From Excoecaria cochinchinensis (lineage: Eukaryota; Streptophyta; Magnoliopsida; Malpighiales; Euphorbiaceae): a stretch of 64,000 bases of DNA. Where the stretch lies: NCBI GenBank assembly GCA_947683425.1, contig CANTUQ010000031.1:10166501-10230500 (forward strand). Reading direction: 5' to 3'. Shown one piece after another: positions 11,141-22,837 of this stretch (position 1 is its first letter; each line of letters begins with the position of its first letter). The notes beneath the pieces are model-generated. The model was given only the letters and a program-made list of their open reading frames with translations. It was not told the DNA's origin and did not search any database. The position numbers were made by a program, and so were the translations under genes.

Positions 11141-13125
11141 TGTCACAACCCGAAACAGGACTGGTCGGAATTTGCATGCTAAGTCGGGAATTTAAGGGTA
11201 TTTCGGTAATTTGTGCATGAGGAATTTGGATGATAAGGATTTAAAGTAATTAATTTATTAATTAAGTCAAGTGTGAGAAATTATTGGGTGTGCATGTGGT
11301 GTTTGGTTGTAGGGTGTTTCATTGTGGCATTTATCTAGTGGTTAGTGTGTTTGGTACCAAGGTTGGAAAATATCTACCTAAGAGTTATCTAATGAGGTAA
11401 GTGTATGGTACCTTGGTGTTTGAAAGTCAAAGAGGGATTTATGGTCCAATGAGAAAGTGCCATGTGGATTGTGGTTGGTGTGCATTAATGAAGAAATTAA
11501 GAAAAGAGAGTGAGAGAAAGAGAGAACACAGATTTGTTCCCGTTCTCCCTTCCCACTCACGCCTCCTCTTCCTCTTCTCTTCTTCATTTCTGCTTTTTCC
11601 TCTTCTTCTTTGTTTGGCTGGGATTTGAACTTGCTTAGAGGTGGTTTTGATTGAGTTTTGGAGCAAGATTAAAGAGGTATGTATTTGGGTTTAAGGCTCC
11701 TGCGTTTTTAGGTTTTGCCTCCCCTCCTTTTTGCTAGTTTTGCTAGTTTGGAGTCAAGATTTGGATGAGTAATTTTCTGGGTTTGTGTTTGTGCAAGTTG
11801 TGGTGGCAAGAAGAACCTTAAGGTCAAAGTATAGATTGATGATTGAAGGTTGAAGAAGAGCGATTTTGGATCTTCAATTTCAGGTTTGGGAAACTTTCTT
11901 TTATATGTAAATGAATTTTTGTATATTCATGTATTATATAAACTTCTTGAGTGTGTTGTTGATGATTTGTGATGATGGTAGTGAGTGTGAATAGGATTTT
12001 GGGTGAAAAACTGGATTAGAATAAACTGGACCTTCCTTCGGATGTTAAGCTGTTTTGGGAGTTGTAGAACTCCAAATGGTATGATATTAGTACCTTCAGA
12101 AAGCTAAGATCTATGCCTACAAATGTGTTAGAAATAGGTTTGAGCTAATTGCAACTCTAAGTGTCCCAAAAGTGGTCAAGAAGTAGAGTTATCTTCTTTG
12201 GACGGGTTCAGGGAATCACTGTGGGTTGTTTAGAACATATCTGGATCTATAGATGTCCAATTGACCTACAATTTGTTTTATTTGAATTTTAACATCCTAG
12301 GGAAGATTTGTTAAGAAGGAACTTTTGCCTAAACATGTCATTTAGATGTCCGTTTAGGCTGAGTAAAAATGCATTGTGAAGCAGTCCTGAATCGTAGCTT
12401 CTGGTTTGCAAGTTTTTGGTAGGTCACGGTGGTAACCAAATTCATTACCACCGTGACATATGTAAATCCTGGACAGAATGCTTAGTTTGGGACCTCACGG
12501 TGGTAACCAAATTCATTACCACCGTGACTCCTTTTGTCTTGACCACTTTATGTGTTTTTCTTCCCGAATTGCACCCGTTTTGCACCGGAACTTCCTAGGA
12601 TCCATCCAATGCATGTGTAGGTCTATTAAATGAGTATAATAATAGTTTTCACTTGGAAAATAAACATGAATAGGATTAAGATTAATACAAACGAATGAAA
12701 CAATTAGGTGTAATTGTATGATTAGAATCTAGTCCAGTTAAATGACATTTAAGGGTTGTAATACCTTAATCTGTATGAGCATGGGTAACATGATTAAGTT
12801 ATACACATTTAAAGGATATAGAATGAATTGGGGTTGCTTAATGTGATTTATTAATGTTAGTTGTTGTGGGTGGTATCGTATATCGCCATCTAAAATCGAG
12901 TGAGTTACGAATGCCAATTTCATGGTTGTTCATCATGAACATGTAATATTGGATGTGAAACGTATTGTGCATATCTGTACTTATGATCCTTCTCTAAGAA
13001 TATTATGCTATGCTTAAGTGGAAATTGTTCCGTTGCATGACTAAGACTTTGCATTGTTAAGTGTTAGCATGAATTGATGTAATGTGATGTTGTTCTTCGA
13101 ATTCATGTAAAAGACTTATTAATGG
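11141..13125 (+). repeat. Element A 3' LTR, first part
   Basis: It repeats 6391 onward with few changes. One is the loss of about 34 bp near 11990, next to a short TGTG repeat. It is interrupted at 13126 by element B, whose AATGG duplication is the last 5 bases here. Confidence 0.9.
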
Positions 13126-13528
13126 TGTAACACCCCCCTCCCATACGTAGGCGATCCCATCCGAGAAGGAGTGAGATGTCGTATGAGTAAAGGTGCCACC
13201 AAGCAAGTACAAAGTATAACATACAATCATTCATAACATACATTCAGAAAATACAGAATAATTAAAAACTTTACATGCAGAAAGCAAAAGCTGATCATGC
13301 ATTACTATAATTAAACTATTACAATAATGTTCTGATCAACTAGCTGAAACGAAATAATATTACATATACAAAATATAGTTACAAAAGCGGAAGCTGATAC
13401 AAAACTGATACATGAGAGTTCTATACAAAAAGAATCATCACTGATACAAAAATAGCCCTACACTAAAAACTCTTCTGTGTTGGCTTGATGACGGCGACTC
13501 TCTCAAAGCAAAACTCCTTCCGCACCTG

Positions 13529-13566
13529 CACGGGTAAACACACCGTGCTAAGCGATAAACGCTTAG
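13529..13566 (-). other. Abutting double hairpin, element B 3' LTR
   Basis: On the minus strand CTAAGCG pairs with CGCTTAG (13548-13566), and CACGG pairs with CCGTG (13529-13547), with no spacer. It lies 403 bp from the LTR 3' end. The copy in the 5' LTR is at 20743-20780. Confidence 0.8.
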
Positions 13567-14297
13567 TGGGGAAACACACATAAATTATGGACGGCCATTC
13601 ACAATGGTCGTCAAAGCAGATCACATTCACAATGGCATTATGCAAAGGTTATAACATGGTTGCTATAAGCATGTTCATATTTAAAAACCAAACATTCAGT
13701 ATCTCAATAACCATATTCATTACAGAATAATCCAACATGCATTCCATCATTAAACTCATTCAGATAATCCATTTCATAGCCAGATCAGATCAGAACAATT
13801 CCATTAACATTTAAAGAACACCTGCTGACTCTAGACAGTGGATAACGAGTGTACTGAGAGTACCTTACGGGTACGAATCGAATACTGAGGGTACCTCACA
13901 GGTACAAGTCAAATATTATATCATTTATCAAAACATGTTATTTATGTACTGAGGGAATCTTAAACAAGATTCTATACTGAAGGGTTCGCGAGGAACCAAA
14001 CGGGGACCTGATCGGGGTCCAAACTGAACTGAGGGCTACAGCTAAAGACTCTATTAGGCATGGCTAACTATCCACTTACTTGACTCTAGCAGGTTATGCT
14101 TCAAACTGATCACATTTCAGGATATAGAGTATAATTCATCAGAAAATCATGCTATCACGCATATTGAAGCATCAAACAGTAAGACATGCATCATACAACA
14201 GTAAAGTCCATTCTGAAGAAATACCAAATTCAGTTCTGAGTTAAAAACCAGGAAATTTCGGAAAAACGAGCTGAGCGGAGAAACGGGCGAGATCGGC

Positions 14298-14670
14298 TGG
14301 TCACTGGGCGTGACTGGCCTTCTCAACAGGCGGGTCACGGCGTGACCGAAGGTCACACGACGTGACTTGCTTGTTCCTCGCCGGTCCCGTTGCGTGATCT
14401 CCACAAATCACGCAATGCTCTCGCAGGTCACGGCGTAACTGGACGTCACGACTCATGACGTGCTTCTCCCTTTCGCAGATCACGTCGCGTGATCTTACAG
14501 ATCACGCAACGCCTCTTCTTCGCAGGTCGCACGACGTGACCGAAGATCACGTCGCGTGACTTGCTTGTTCTTCAGCTGGTCACGCGACTGGCTTCTCAGC
14601 AGGCAGGTCACGGCGTGACCGAGGGTGACGTCTCGTGACTTGCCTTCTTCCGTAGCGAGTCACGCGACAT
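14298..14670. repeat. GTCACG/CGTGAC palindrome array in element B 3' LTR
   Basis: About a dozen short CpG-rich inverted repeats lie here. Examples are GGTCACGGCGTGACC (twice) and GATCACGTCGCGTGATC, with half-sites of GTCACG, GATCACG and CGTGAC. The same array is at 21513-21885 in the 5' LTR. Differences between the two LTRs are concentrated at its CpG positions. Confidence 0.8.
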
Positions 14671-15585
14671 GAAGAAATTCAACAGTACTTCGACTTTTCT
14701 AGAATTGCCAGAATTCTCAGAATAACAATTTCAATCCCAATTTGATTTTAAACCATACAAACCTGTCTTTACCTTCCAGAAATCATCTCAATTCACATAA
14801 TCAATATACATGCAACTCAATTTAGCATTTAAACAACCAAATCAAGACTAATTGATTCAAGCTCTTCAAGAACATATAAACCCTAGAATTCACAGTAAAC
14901 ATCAAAATCGCACAAATCACAATCAAATATTCCCAAACCTGAATTCTAAGCCTCTATCACTTAGCTCCACTAGGACCAGCAACCTCTTTCCCCTTTGGAT
15001 CACGTGGAGCCTCAGCTAGAACACAAACACAGTAAATGACCATCAACATGCAACCCTAAATTAAAACTCAACCTAAAAAAAAGAAGATGAAGGTGTAAAG
15101 TGACAGTAAAACAAAGACAATATATGCACTTACCAAGCTAGGGGATGCAAGGAGAGATTATCTTCACCAAATTAAACTAGAATCCACACCACAATGCTTA
15201 GAGTAGAGAAAATGGAGAAAAAGGAAGAGAAGAAACGTGAGAGAAAGAAGATAACGTGAATCTGTTATTTTCACTCCTTCCTTTCCTTTTTCTTTTTCTT
15301 TTCTTTACCCTAATTATGTGTCAAATTCTTATTAGTGAAGCTAACCACTCACACCAATCTAAAATGCATTACACACACCCTAAGTAACCTCATTTAAATG
15401 CACCCTACAATGGTATGCTCCAATGTACACAATTAATTCCTAACTAATTCACACACTATTGCCATGTATGCACCCACATAATAATAAACCCCAAAACCAT
15501 TCATTTTACTGAAATACTCTTATGACATGCCGAACACATGCGAATGCTTACACATACAGACAGACAGATAGACGGACAGACAGGC

Positions 15586-17604
15586 TCATTCTACTAAGGG
15601 GCAAATGGGGTGTGACAACTCTCCCCTACTAATAAGAATTTCGTCCTCGAAATTCTCACCTGAACTGAATAACTGTGAATACTGAGCTCTCATCGACTCC
15701 TCTGGTTCCCAAGTCGCTTCCTCGACTCCATGATGGATCCACAACACTTTAACCAAAGGAATCTGCTTATTGCTCAACTGCCTCACCTCTCGGGCTAAAA
15801 TAGCTCGCGGTTCCTCATCATAGGAGAAGTCTGGCTGAACCTGGATATCCTGAACTGACAGAACATGCGAAGGATCTGATCGGTACCGACGAAGCATTGA
15901 AACGTGAAACACATCATGTAACTTTGCTAACTCCATCGGTAACGCCAATCTATAGGCTACAGGTCCCACCTTAGCCAAAATCTCATAAGGTCCAATGAAA
16001 TGAGGACTCAGCTTACCCTTCTTTCCAAATCGAAGCACTCTCCTCCAAGGAGAAACTTTAAGGAAAACTTTGTCCCCGATCTCAAAATGCACATCTTTCC
16101 TTCTTAGATTGGTATAAGACTTCTGTCGATCCTTGGCTGCTTTCAAATTCCGCTGCACTACTCTGATCTTCTCTTCAGTATCTCTAACCAAGTCTGGTCC
16201 AATCATAGATCTCTCGGATAGCTCGGTCCAACAAATCGGAGTCCTACACTGACGACCATACAAAGCCTCATATGGTGCCATACCAATACTCGACTGGAAA
16301 CTGTTGTTGTAGGCAAACTCCATCAACGATACATATCTGTCCCAACTGCCCGGAAAGTCCAAAGCACAAGCCCTCATCATATCCTCCAGAATCTGAATAA
16401 CTCGCTCTGACTGACCATCGGTCTGAGGATGAAACGCTGTACTGAAGTTCAACCTAGTGCCCAAAGCTCTCTGTAACTCCTTCCAAAACTTGGAAGTAAA
16501 CCTCGGATCTCGATCTGACACTATGGACAAGGGCACACCATGCAACCGAACTATCTCATCCACATAGATACTGGCTAATCTGTCCATGGAGTAGTCCACT
16601 CTAACCAGCAGAAAGTGAGCTGATTTTGTAAGCCGATCCACAATAACCCAAACCGAATCATGCTTCCTCTGAGTCAAAGGCAAGCCAGAAACAAAGTCCA
16701 TGGCGATGTCATTCCATTTCCACTCAGGAATGGATAAAGGCGTAAGCAAACCTGAAGGAACCTGATGCTCTGCCTTTACCTGCTGACAAGTCAAGCACTT
16801 GGAAACAAAATCCACAATATCACGCTTCATACCGGACCACCAATAGAATTGCTTCATGTCTCTGTACATCTTCTCACTGCCCGGATGCATAGTAAAGACT
16901 GAACTATGCGCCTCACTCATAAGCTGACTCCTCAAATCCTCAGACTCTGGCACACATAAACGATCTCTGAACATAAGTACCTCATCCTGAACTGAGAACT
17001 CTGATGGCTTACCCGATCTAACCTCATGCACAATCTGCTGAAGCCTCTGGTCATCTCTCTGAGCATCCACTATCCTCTGTCTCAAAGTGGGCTTCACACG
17101 CAACTGGGCAAGCAAAGCCCCATCTGAACCAAATCGCCATCTGAATCGCCTCAAGAACAAAGCTAAAACTGATTTCCGACTCAAAGCGTCGGCGACTACA
17201 TTAGCCTTACCAGGATGGTAATCCACAATGCAGTCGTAGTCCTTAAACAACTCAAGCCATCTGCGCTGTCTCATGTTCAACTCTTTCTGTGACAGGAAAT
17301 ACTTCAAGCTCTTGTGGTCCGAGAAGATCCTACACTTTTCCACATACAAGTAGTGACGCCAAATCTTCAAAGCAAAGATTACAGCTGCCAACTCTAAATC
17401 ATGCGTCGGATAGTTCTTCTCATGTGGCTTCAACTGACGAGAAGCATAAGCCACAACCTTACCTTCCCGCATCAGCACACACCCAAGACCAACTCCAGAA
17501 GCATCACTATAAATAACAAACTCCTTACCCGAGATGGGTTGAGTAAGGATAGGAGCCTCAACAAGCAACTGCTTTAACCGATCAAAACAAGACTGACACC
17601 TGTC
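15586..17604 (-). CDS. Element B pol, C-terminal part: RNase H, integrase, chromodomain
   Basis: The frame is open from just after a TGA at 17605-17607. The first Met is at 17568, giving 660 residues. RNase H covers about residues 8-130 (YSDASGVGLG, and DALSRK at its end). The integrase zinc-binding region follows (H..H, CLTCQQ; about 229-275). The integrase core keeps all three acidic residues: MDFVSG, IVSDRDPRF and the Glu in DGQSERV. A GPY/F motif (FIGPYEIL) is followed by a degenerate chromodomain near the C-terminus (VLWIHHGVEEATWEPEE). Integrase joins element cDNA to host DNA; the chromodomain is thought to steer it to heterochromatin. The frame crosses the polypurine tract and stops inside the 3' LTR. 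Confidence 0.93.
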   Translation of the reverse strand, partial: DRCQSCFDRLKQLLVEAPILTQPISGKEFVIYSDASGVGLGCVLMREGKVVAYASRQLKPHEKNYPTHDLELAAVIFALKIWRHYLYVEKCRIFSDHKSLKYFLSQKELNMRQRRWLELFKDYDCIVDYHPGKANVVADALSRKSVLALFLRRFRWRFGSDGALLAQLRVKPTLRQRIVDAQRDDQRLQQIVHEVRSGKPSEFSVQDEVLMFRDRLCVPESEDLRSQLMSEAHSSVFTMHPGSEKMYRDMKQFYWWSGMKRDIVDFVSKCLTCQQVKAEHQVPSGLLTPLSIPEWKWNDIAMDFVSGLPLTQRKHDSVWVIVDRLTKSAHFLLVRVDYSMDRLASIYVDEIVRLHGVPLSIVSDRDPRFTSKFWKELQRALGTRLNFSTAFHPQTDGQSERVIQILEDMMRACALDFPGSWDRYVSLMEFAYNNSFQSSIGMAPYEALYGRQCRTPICWTELSERSMIGPDLVRDTEEKIRVVQRNLKAAKDRQKSYTNLRRKDVHFEIGDKVFLKVSPWRRVLRFGKKGKLSPHFIGPYEILAKVGPVAYRLALPMELAKLHDVFHVSMLRRYRSDPSHVLSVQDIQVQPDFSYDEEPRAILAREVRQLSNKQIPLVKVLWIHHGVEEATWEPEESMRAQYSQLFSSGENFEDEILISRGELSHPICPLVE
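15618..15630 (-). other. Polypurine tract of element B
   Basis: On the minus strand AGTAGGGGAGAGT abuts the 3' LTR. It follows the 'gaatttcgaggacgaaattc' block also found next to the polypurine tract of element A. Confidence 0.85.
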
Positions 17605-19182
17605 TCACCACTCAAATCTAACTCCTTTCCTCAACAATCTTGTCATAGGAGCAGCAATCACAGAAAATCCCTTAACGAACCGACGGTAGTAACCTACTAA
17701 ACCGAGGAAACTCCTCACTTCCTGAACATTTCGAGGCGCTTTCCAATCCACTATCGCCTCAATCTTGGCTGGATCAACCTGAATACCTCTAGCTGAAACA
17801 ATATGACCCAAGAATGACACTTCTCGAAGCCAGAAATCACACTTGCTAAGCTTAACAAACAAATGATGCTCTCTCAACATCTGCAAAACCAATATGAGAT
17901 GCTCCTCATGCTCACTCTCATTCTTGGAATACACCAAGATGTCATCAATGAACACTACTACGAATCGATCTAAGTATGGCCTAAATACACGATTCATCAG
18001 ATCCATAAAAGCCGCTGGAGCATTAGTCAAACCAAACGGCATCACAAGAAACTCATAGTGGCCATACCTAGTCCGAAATGCAGTCTTAACCACATCTGCA
18101 TCCTGAACACGAAGCTGGTAGTACCCTGATCGAAGATCTATCTTGGAAAAGACACCCGCACCTCGAAGTTGATCAAATAAATCTTCAATCCTAGGCAAGG
18201 GATACTTGTTCTTCACTGTAACTTTATTAATCTGGCGGTAGTCAATACACATCCGCAGGGATCCATCTTTCTTCTTAACAAACAGCACTGGAGCTCCCCA
18301 TGGAGATATGCTCGGTCTAATAAACCCCTTATCCAATAACTCTTGTAGCTGAGATTTAAGTTCCCTCAACTCTACAGGAGCCATCCGATAAGGTGCTCTC
18401 GAAATAGGTGTAATACCTGGCATGATCTCAATGGACAACTCAACCTCTCTCTCAGGAGGTAAACCAGGCAACTCGCTCGGGAACACATCACCAAACTCTC
18501 GCACTACAGGAATATCCTCAATCTGAACCTGATCCCTCCTGGAATCTAACACAACAGCTAGAAAAGCCTCACAACCTTTCCTGATGAATCTCTTGGCCTG
18601 AATCGCAGAAATAACATTATTCACAGAACTAGCACCCAAACTTTTCAGAAACACAAGAGACTGACTTCTATCCCGAAGTACAACTGTCTTTTTATGGCAA
18701 TCAACTACAGCCCGATGCTTACCCAACCAGTCCATACCCAGAATCAAGTCAAACTCTCTGAAGGGTAACTCAATCAGATCCGCTGGAAGCACATCTCCCT
18801 CAACAATCAGAGGACAACTCCTAAAAACTCTACTCACACTGACACTATGCCCTAATGGACTGGTCACACAAATCTCATAATCTAACTGATCAACTGAATG
18901 CAATTTATCAACAATTTTATCTGTGCACAAATATGAGTGTGTGGAACCAGGATCAATTAGAGCATACAACTCAGTGTCATGGAGTAGGAACTTACCAGCA
19001 ATAACGTCAGGCGCATCCTGCTCATCTCTGCCTCTCATAGCATAAGCTCTAACGGCACCCTGAGGAGGATGCTCAACAGTCTCAAAAGCAGCTCCCTCTC
19101 TATGCCGACCACCTCTACCTCTACCTCGGCCTCTGCCACGGGTAGCCTGAGAAGCATTCGAACTGACCCTACTGCTCTCTCT
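17605..19182 (-). CDS. Element B pol, N-terminal part: protease and reverse transcriptase
   Basis: It is open in the gag frame from after the TAG at 19183-19185 to a TGA at 17605-17607. The first Met is at 19038 (477 residues). An Arg/Gly repeat tail leads into an aspartic protease. The active-site Asp is in LIDPGSTHS (residues 27-35; Pro replaces the usual Ser/Thr of D-S/T-G), and ILGMDWL lies at 99-105. RT spans about 225-420 with KIDLRSGYYQ, the catalytic FIDD at 363-366 and the LGHIVS thumb motif. The closing stop falls in the linker to RNase H, where a host of related elements read through. It separates RT from RNase H and integrase. Confidence 0.92.
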   Translation of the reverse strand, partial: RESSRVSSNASQATRGRGRGRGRGGRHREGAAFETVEHPPQGAVRAYAMRGRDEQDAPDVIAGKFLLHDTELYALIDPGSTHSYLCTDKIVDKLHSVDQLDYEICVTSPLGHSVSVSRVFRSCPLIVEGDVLPADLIELPFREFDLILGMDWLGKHRAVVDCHKKTVVLRDRSQSLVFLKSLGASSVNNVISAIQAKRFIRKGCEAFLAVVLDSRRDQVQIEDIPVVREFGDVFPSELPGLPPEREVELSIEIMPGITPISRAPYRMAPVELRELKSQLQELLDKGFIRPSISPWGAPVLFVKKKDGSLRMCIDYRQINKVTVKNKYPLPRIEDLFDQLRGAGVFSKIDLRSGYYQLRVQDADVVKTAFRTRYGHYEFLVMPFGLTNAPAAFMDLMNRVFRPYLDRFVVVFIDDILVYSKNESEHEEHLILVLQMLREHHLFVKLSKCDFWLREVSFLGHIVSARGIQVDPAKIEAIVDWKAPRNVQEVRSFLGLVGYYRRFVKGFSVIAAPMTRLLRKGVRFEW

Positions 19183-20217
19183 CTAGGAACCTGAATCCTC
19201 CTGTAACCTCGGACAACCAGCCAACTGATGCTCCGAACTCCCACATCTGAAGCATGCACCGGAGAGCCACCTACACTCACCCCGATGTGACTTACTACAG
19301 TGAGGACAAACTGGTGTAGTCTCAGCTCTACCACCCCTACCAGAACCTGACACAGCTGTAGAACCCTGACGTCTACCTCTAGAAGCCGTACCAGATGCTG
19401 ACTCATCCTGTGGGTTCCTAGATCTCTTACTCGAAGAAGATCCTCCACGAAAAGAACTCCTCCTCTGAGCTCTCTCTCTCATCACAGTCTCAGACAACTC
19501 AGCTCTCACAGCAGCCTCAACAATCTGATAATAGCTAATCCCAGGTATACACATCAAGGAAATCAAAGCAATCTTCAGAGACTCATTTAACCCTGCCTCG
19601 AAATGCTTGCATCTAAAGTCATCAGTCATAACTCCTCGTGGGGCATAGCGAGACAATCTATTGAACTCTTTCTCATAATCTGCTACAGACAAAGCCCTCT
19701 GCTTCAAACTCAAGAACTGCGCCCATTTCGAATCTCTATAAGTCTGAGTAATGTACTTCTTTATGAACTCACCCTCAAAGAACTCCCAGGTAATCGGATC
19801 CGGTAGCTGAGGATGCCTGCAAACTAACTCCCACCACTCAAAAGCAGACCCCTGGAGGAGAGCTAATGCACACTCTGCCTGCTGGTCGGGAGGACACCGA
19901 ATCTCTCTCAAGGCACACTTCACTTTGTCTAACCATCTCTCTGCAGTCTCAGACTCATTCAAACCGGTACCATAGAAATCCTCAACTCCTGCCCCCCTCA
20001 GATTCTCCATAGGTGCTCTAGGAGCAGTCACTCTCTCCAAAACCCTAGCCATATCCTGATGCAGTCTAAACATAGCCTCAAAGGGCATGGCTGCGGCCTC
20101 GGGCTGAAACCTAGCATGCTGAGCCGACACAGTAACAGAAACAGACTGATCTACAGCGGGAGGATTCACACACTCGGCGGATTCCTCACGCGCACCATGA
20201 GCAAAATTAGAAGCCAT
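19183..20217 (-). CDS. Element B gag (capsid and nucleocapsid)
   Basis: This 344-residue frame starts at the ATG at 20217, 106 bases inside the primer site. A Retrotrans_gag capsid domain spans about residues 85-240 (ERWLDKVKCALREIRCP; FEWWELV). A Ser/Arg-rich linker follows. Two zinc knuckles come next: CPHCSKSHRGEC (from residue 304, short C-2-C-3-H-3-C spacing) and CFRCGSSEHQLAGC (from 322, CX2CX4HX4C). The frame ends at TAG (19183-19185), yet remains open beyond it into protease. The stop could be a C-to-T change of a Gln codon or a readthrough site; only comparison with sister copies can decide. Confidence 0.93.
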   Translation of the reverse strand: MASNFAHGAREESAECVNPPAVDQSVSVTVSAQHARFQPEAAAMPFEAMFRLHQDMARVLERVTAPRAPMENLRGAGVEDFYGTGLNESETAERWLDKVKCALREIRCPPDQQAECALALLQGSAFEWWELVCRHPQLPDPITWEFFEGEFIKKYITQTYRDSKWAQFLSLKQRALSVADYEKEFNRLSRYAPRGVMTDDFRCKHFEAGLNESLKIALISLMCIPGISYYQIVEAAVRAELSETVMRERAQRRSSFRGGSSSSKRSRNPQDESASGTASRGRRQGSTAVSGSGRGGRAETTPVCPHCSKSHRGECRWLSGACFRCGSSEHQLAGCPRLQEDSGS

Positions 20218-20322
20218 CTAAACAAACAAGAAACAACCGTATCAGCCAACACAGATCTAGACACATACACATCTAAGAAACTCAGAACAATCATAACAAC
20301 ACCCAGAAACGCCTAAACCTAT

Positions 20323-20334
20323 GCTCTGATACCA
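20323..20334 (-). other. Primer binding site of element B (initiator Met tRNA)
   Basis: Read on the minus strand it is TGGTATCAGAGC, five bases after the 5' LTR end at 20340. Confidence 0.9.
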
Positions 20335-20339
20335 CTAAC

Positions 20340-22832
20340 TGTAACACCCCCTTCCCATACGTAGGCGATCCCATCCGAGAAGGAGTGAGATGCCGTATGA
20401 GTAAAGGTGCCACCAAGCAAGTACAAAGTATAACATACAATCATTCATAACATACATTCAGAAAATACAGAATAATTAAAAACTTTACATGCAGAAAGCA
20501 AAAGCTGATCATGCATTACTATAATTAAACTATTACAATAATGTTCTGATCAACTAGCTGAAACGAAATAATATTACATATACAAAATATAGTTACAAAA
20601 GCGGAAGCTGATACAAAACTGATACATGAGAGTTCTATACAAAAAGAATCATCACTGATACAAAAATAGCCCTACACTAAAAACTCTTCTGTGTTGGCTT
20701 GATGACGGCGACTCTCTCAAAGCAAAACTCCTTCCGCACCTGCACGGGTAAACACACCGTGCTAAGCGATAAACGCTTAGTGGGGAAACACTCATAAATT
20801 ATGGACGGCCATTCACAATGGTCGTCAAAGCAGATCACATTCACAATGGCATTATGCAAAGGTTATAACATGGTTGCTATAAGCATGTTCATATTTAAAA
20901 ACCAAACATTCAGTATCTCAATAACCATATTCATTACAGAATAATCCAACATGCATTCCATCATTAAACTCATTCAGATAATCCATTTCATAGCCAGATC
21001 AGATCAGAACAATTCCATTAACATTTAAAGAACACCTGCTGACTCTAGACAGTGGATAACGAGTGTACTGAGAGTACCTTACGGGTACGAATCGAATACT
21101 GAGGGTACCTCACAGGTACAAGTCAAATATTATATCATTTATCAAAACATGTTATTTATATACTGAGGGAATCTTAAACAAGATTCTATACTGAAGGGTT
21201 CACGAGGAACCAAACGGGGACCTGATCGGGGTCCAAACTGAACTGAGGGCTACAGCTAAAGACTCTATTAGGCATGCCTAACTATCCACTTACTTGACTC
21301 TAGCAGGTTATGCTTCAAACTGATCACATTTCAGGATATAGAGTATAATTCATCAGAAAATCATGCTATCACGCATATTGAAGCATCAAATAGTAAGACA
21401 TGCATCATACAACAGTAAAGTCCATTCTGAAGAAATACCAAATTCAGTTCTGAGTTAAAAACCAGGAAATTTCGGAAAAACGAGCTGAGCGGAGAAATGG
21501 GCGAGATCGGCTGGTCACTGGGCGTTACTGGCCTTCTCAACAGGCGGGTCACGGCGTGACCGAAGGTCACACAACGTGACTTGCTTGTTCCTCGCCAGTC
21601 CCGTTGCGTGATCTCCACAAATCACGCAATGCTCTCGCTGGTCACGGCGTGACTGGACGTCACGACTCGTGACGTGCTTCTCCCTTTCGCAGATCACGTC
21701 GCGTGATCTTACAGATCACGCAACGCCTCTTCTTCGCAGGTCGCACGATGTGACCGAAGATCACGTCGCGTGACTTGCTTGTTCTTCAGCTGGTCACACG
21801 ACTGGCTTCTCAGCAGGCAGGTCACGGCGTGACCGAGGGTCACGTCTCGTGACTTGCCTTCTTCCGTAGCGAGTCACGCAACATGAAGAAATTCAACAGT
21901 ACTTCGACTTTTCCAGAATTTCCAGAATTCTCAGAATAACAATTTCAATCCCAATTTGATTTTAAACCATACAAACCTGTCTTTACCTTCCAGAAATCAT
22001 CTCAATTCACATAATCAATATACATGCAACTCAATTTAGCATTTAAACAACCAAATCAAGACTAATTGATTCAAGCTCTTCAAGAACATATAAACCCTAG
22101 AATTCACAGTAAACATCAAAATCGCACAAATCACAATCAAATATTCCCAAACCTGAATTCTAAGCCTCTATCACTTAGCTCCACTAGGACCAGCAACCTC
22201 TTTCCCCTTTGGATCACGTGGAGCCTCAGCTAGAACACAAACACAGTAAATGACCATCAACATGCAACCCTAAATTAAAACTCAACCTAAAAAAAAAGAA
22301 GATGAAGGTGTAAAGTGACAGTAAAACAAAGACAATATATGCACTTACCAAGCTAGGGGATGCAAAGAGAGATTATCTTCACCAAATTAAACTAGAATCC
22401 ACACCACAATGCTTAGAGTAGAGAAAATGGAGAAAAAGGAAGAGAAGAAACGTGAGAGAAAGAAGATAACGTGAATCTGTTATTTTCACTCCTTCCTTTC
22501 CTTTTTCTTTTTCTTTTCTTTACCCTAATTATGTGTCAAATTATTATTAGTGAAGCTAACCACTCACACCAATCTAAAATGCATTACACACACCCTAAGT
22601 AACCTCATTTAAATGCACCCTACAATGGTATGCTCCAATGTACACAATTAATTCCTAACTAATTCACACACTATTGCCATGTATGCACCCACATAATAAT
22701 AAACCCCAAAACCATTCATTTTACTGAAATACTCTTATGACATGCCGAACACATGCGAATGCTTACACATACAGACAGACAGATAGACGGACAGACAGGC
22801 TCATTCTACTAAAGGGCAAATGGGGTGTGACA
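20340..22832 (-). repeat. Element B 5' LTR
   Basis: It is 2,493 bp and nearly identical to 13126-15617. It carries the double hairpin at 20743-20780 and the palindrome array at 21513-21885. Confidence 0.93.
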
Positions 22833-22837
22833 AATGG

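Larger units (their letters stand above)
13126..15617 (-). repeat. Element B 3' LTR
   Basis: It starts TGTAACACCCCC and ends GGTGTGACA in plus reading. It contains the double hairpin (13529-13566) and a palindrome array (14298-14670). Pyrimidine-rich DNA at 15270-15310 is the only other notable composition. Confidence 0.93.
13126..22832 (-). mobile_element. Element B: nearly intact Ty3/gypsy chromovirus (Tekay-like)
   Basis: It is a complete 9,707-bp element in minus orientation, flanked by a perfect duplication AATGG (13121-13125 and 22833-22837). The 3' LTR is 13126-15617 and the 5' LTR 20340-22832 (2,492 and 2,493 bp). By eye about two dozen differences separate the LTRs, near 1%, so the insertion is young. 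Gag, protease, RT, RNase H, integrase and chromodomain occur in this order in one frame from 20217 to 15586, interrupted by only two stop codons. The gene order and a C-terminal chromodomain place it among chromoviruses. The Tekay/Del branch is an inference from LTR size and gag. Confidence 0.93.
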
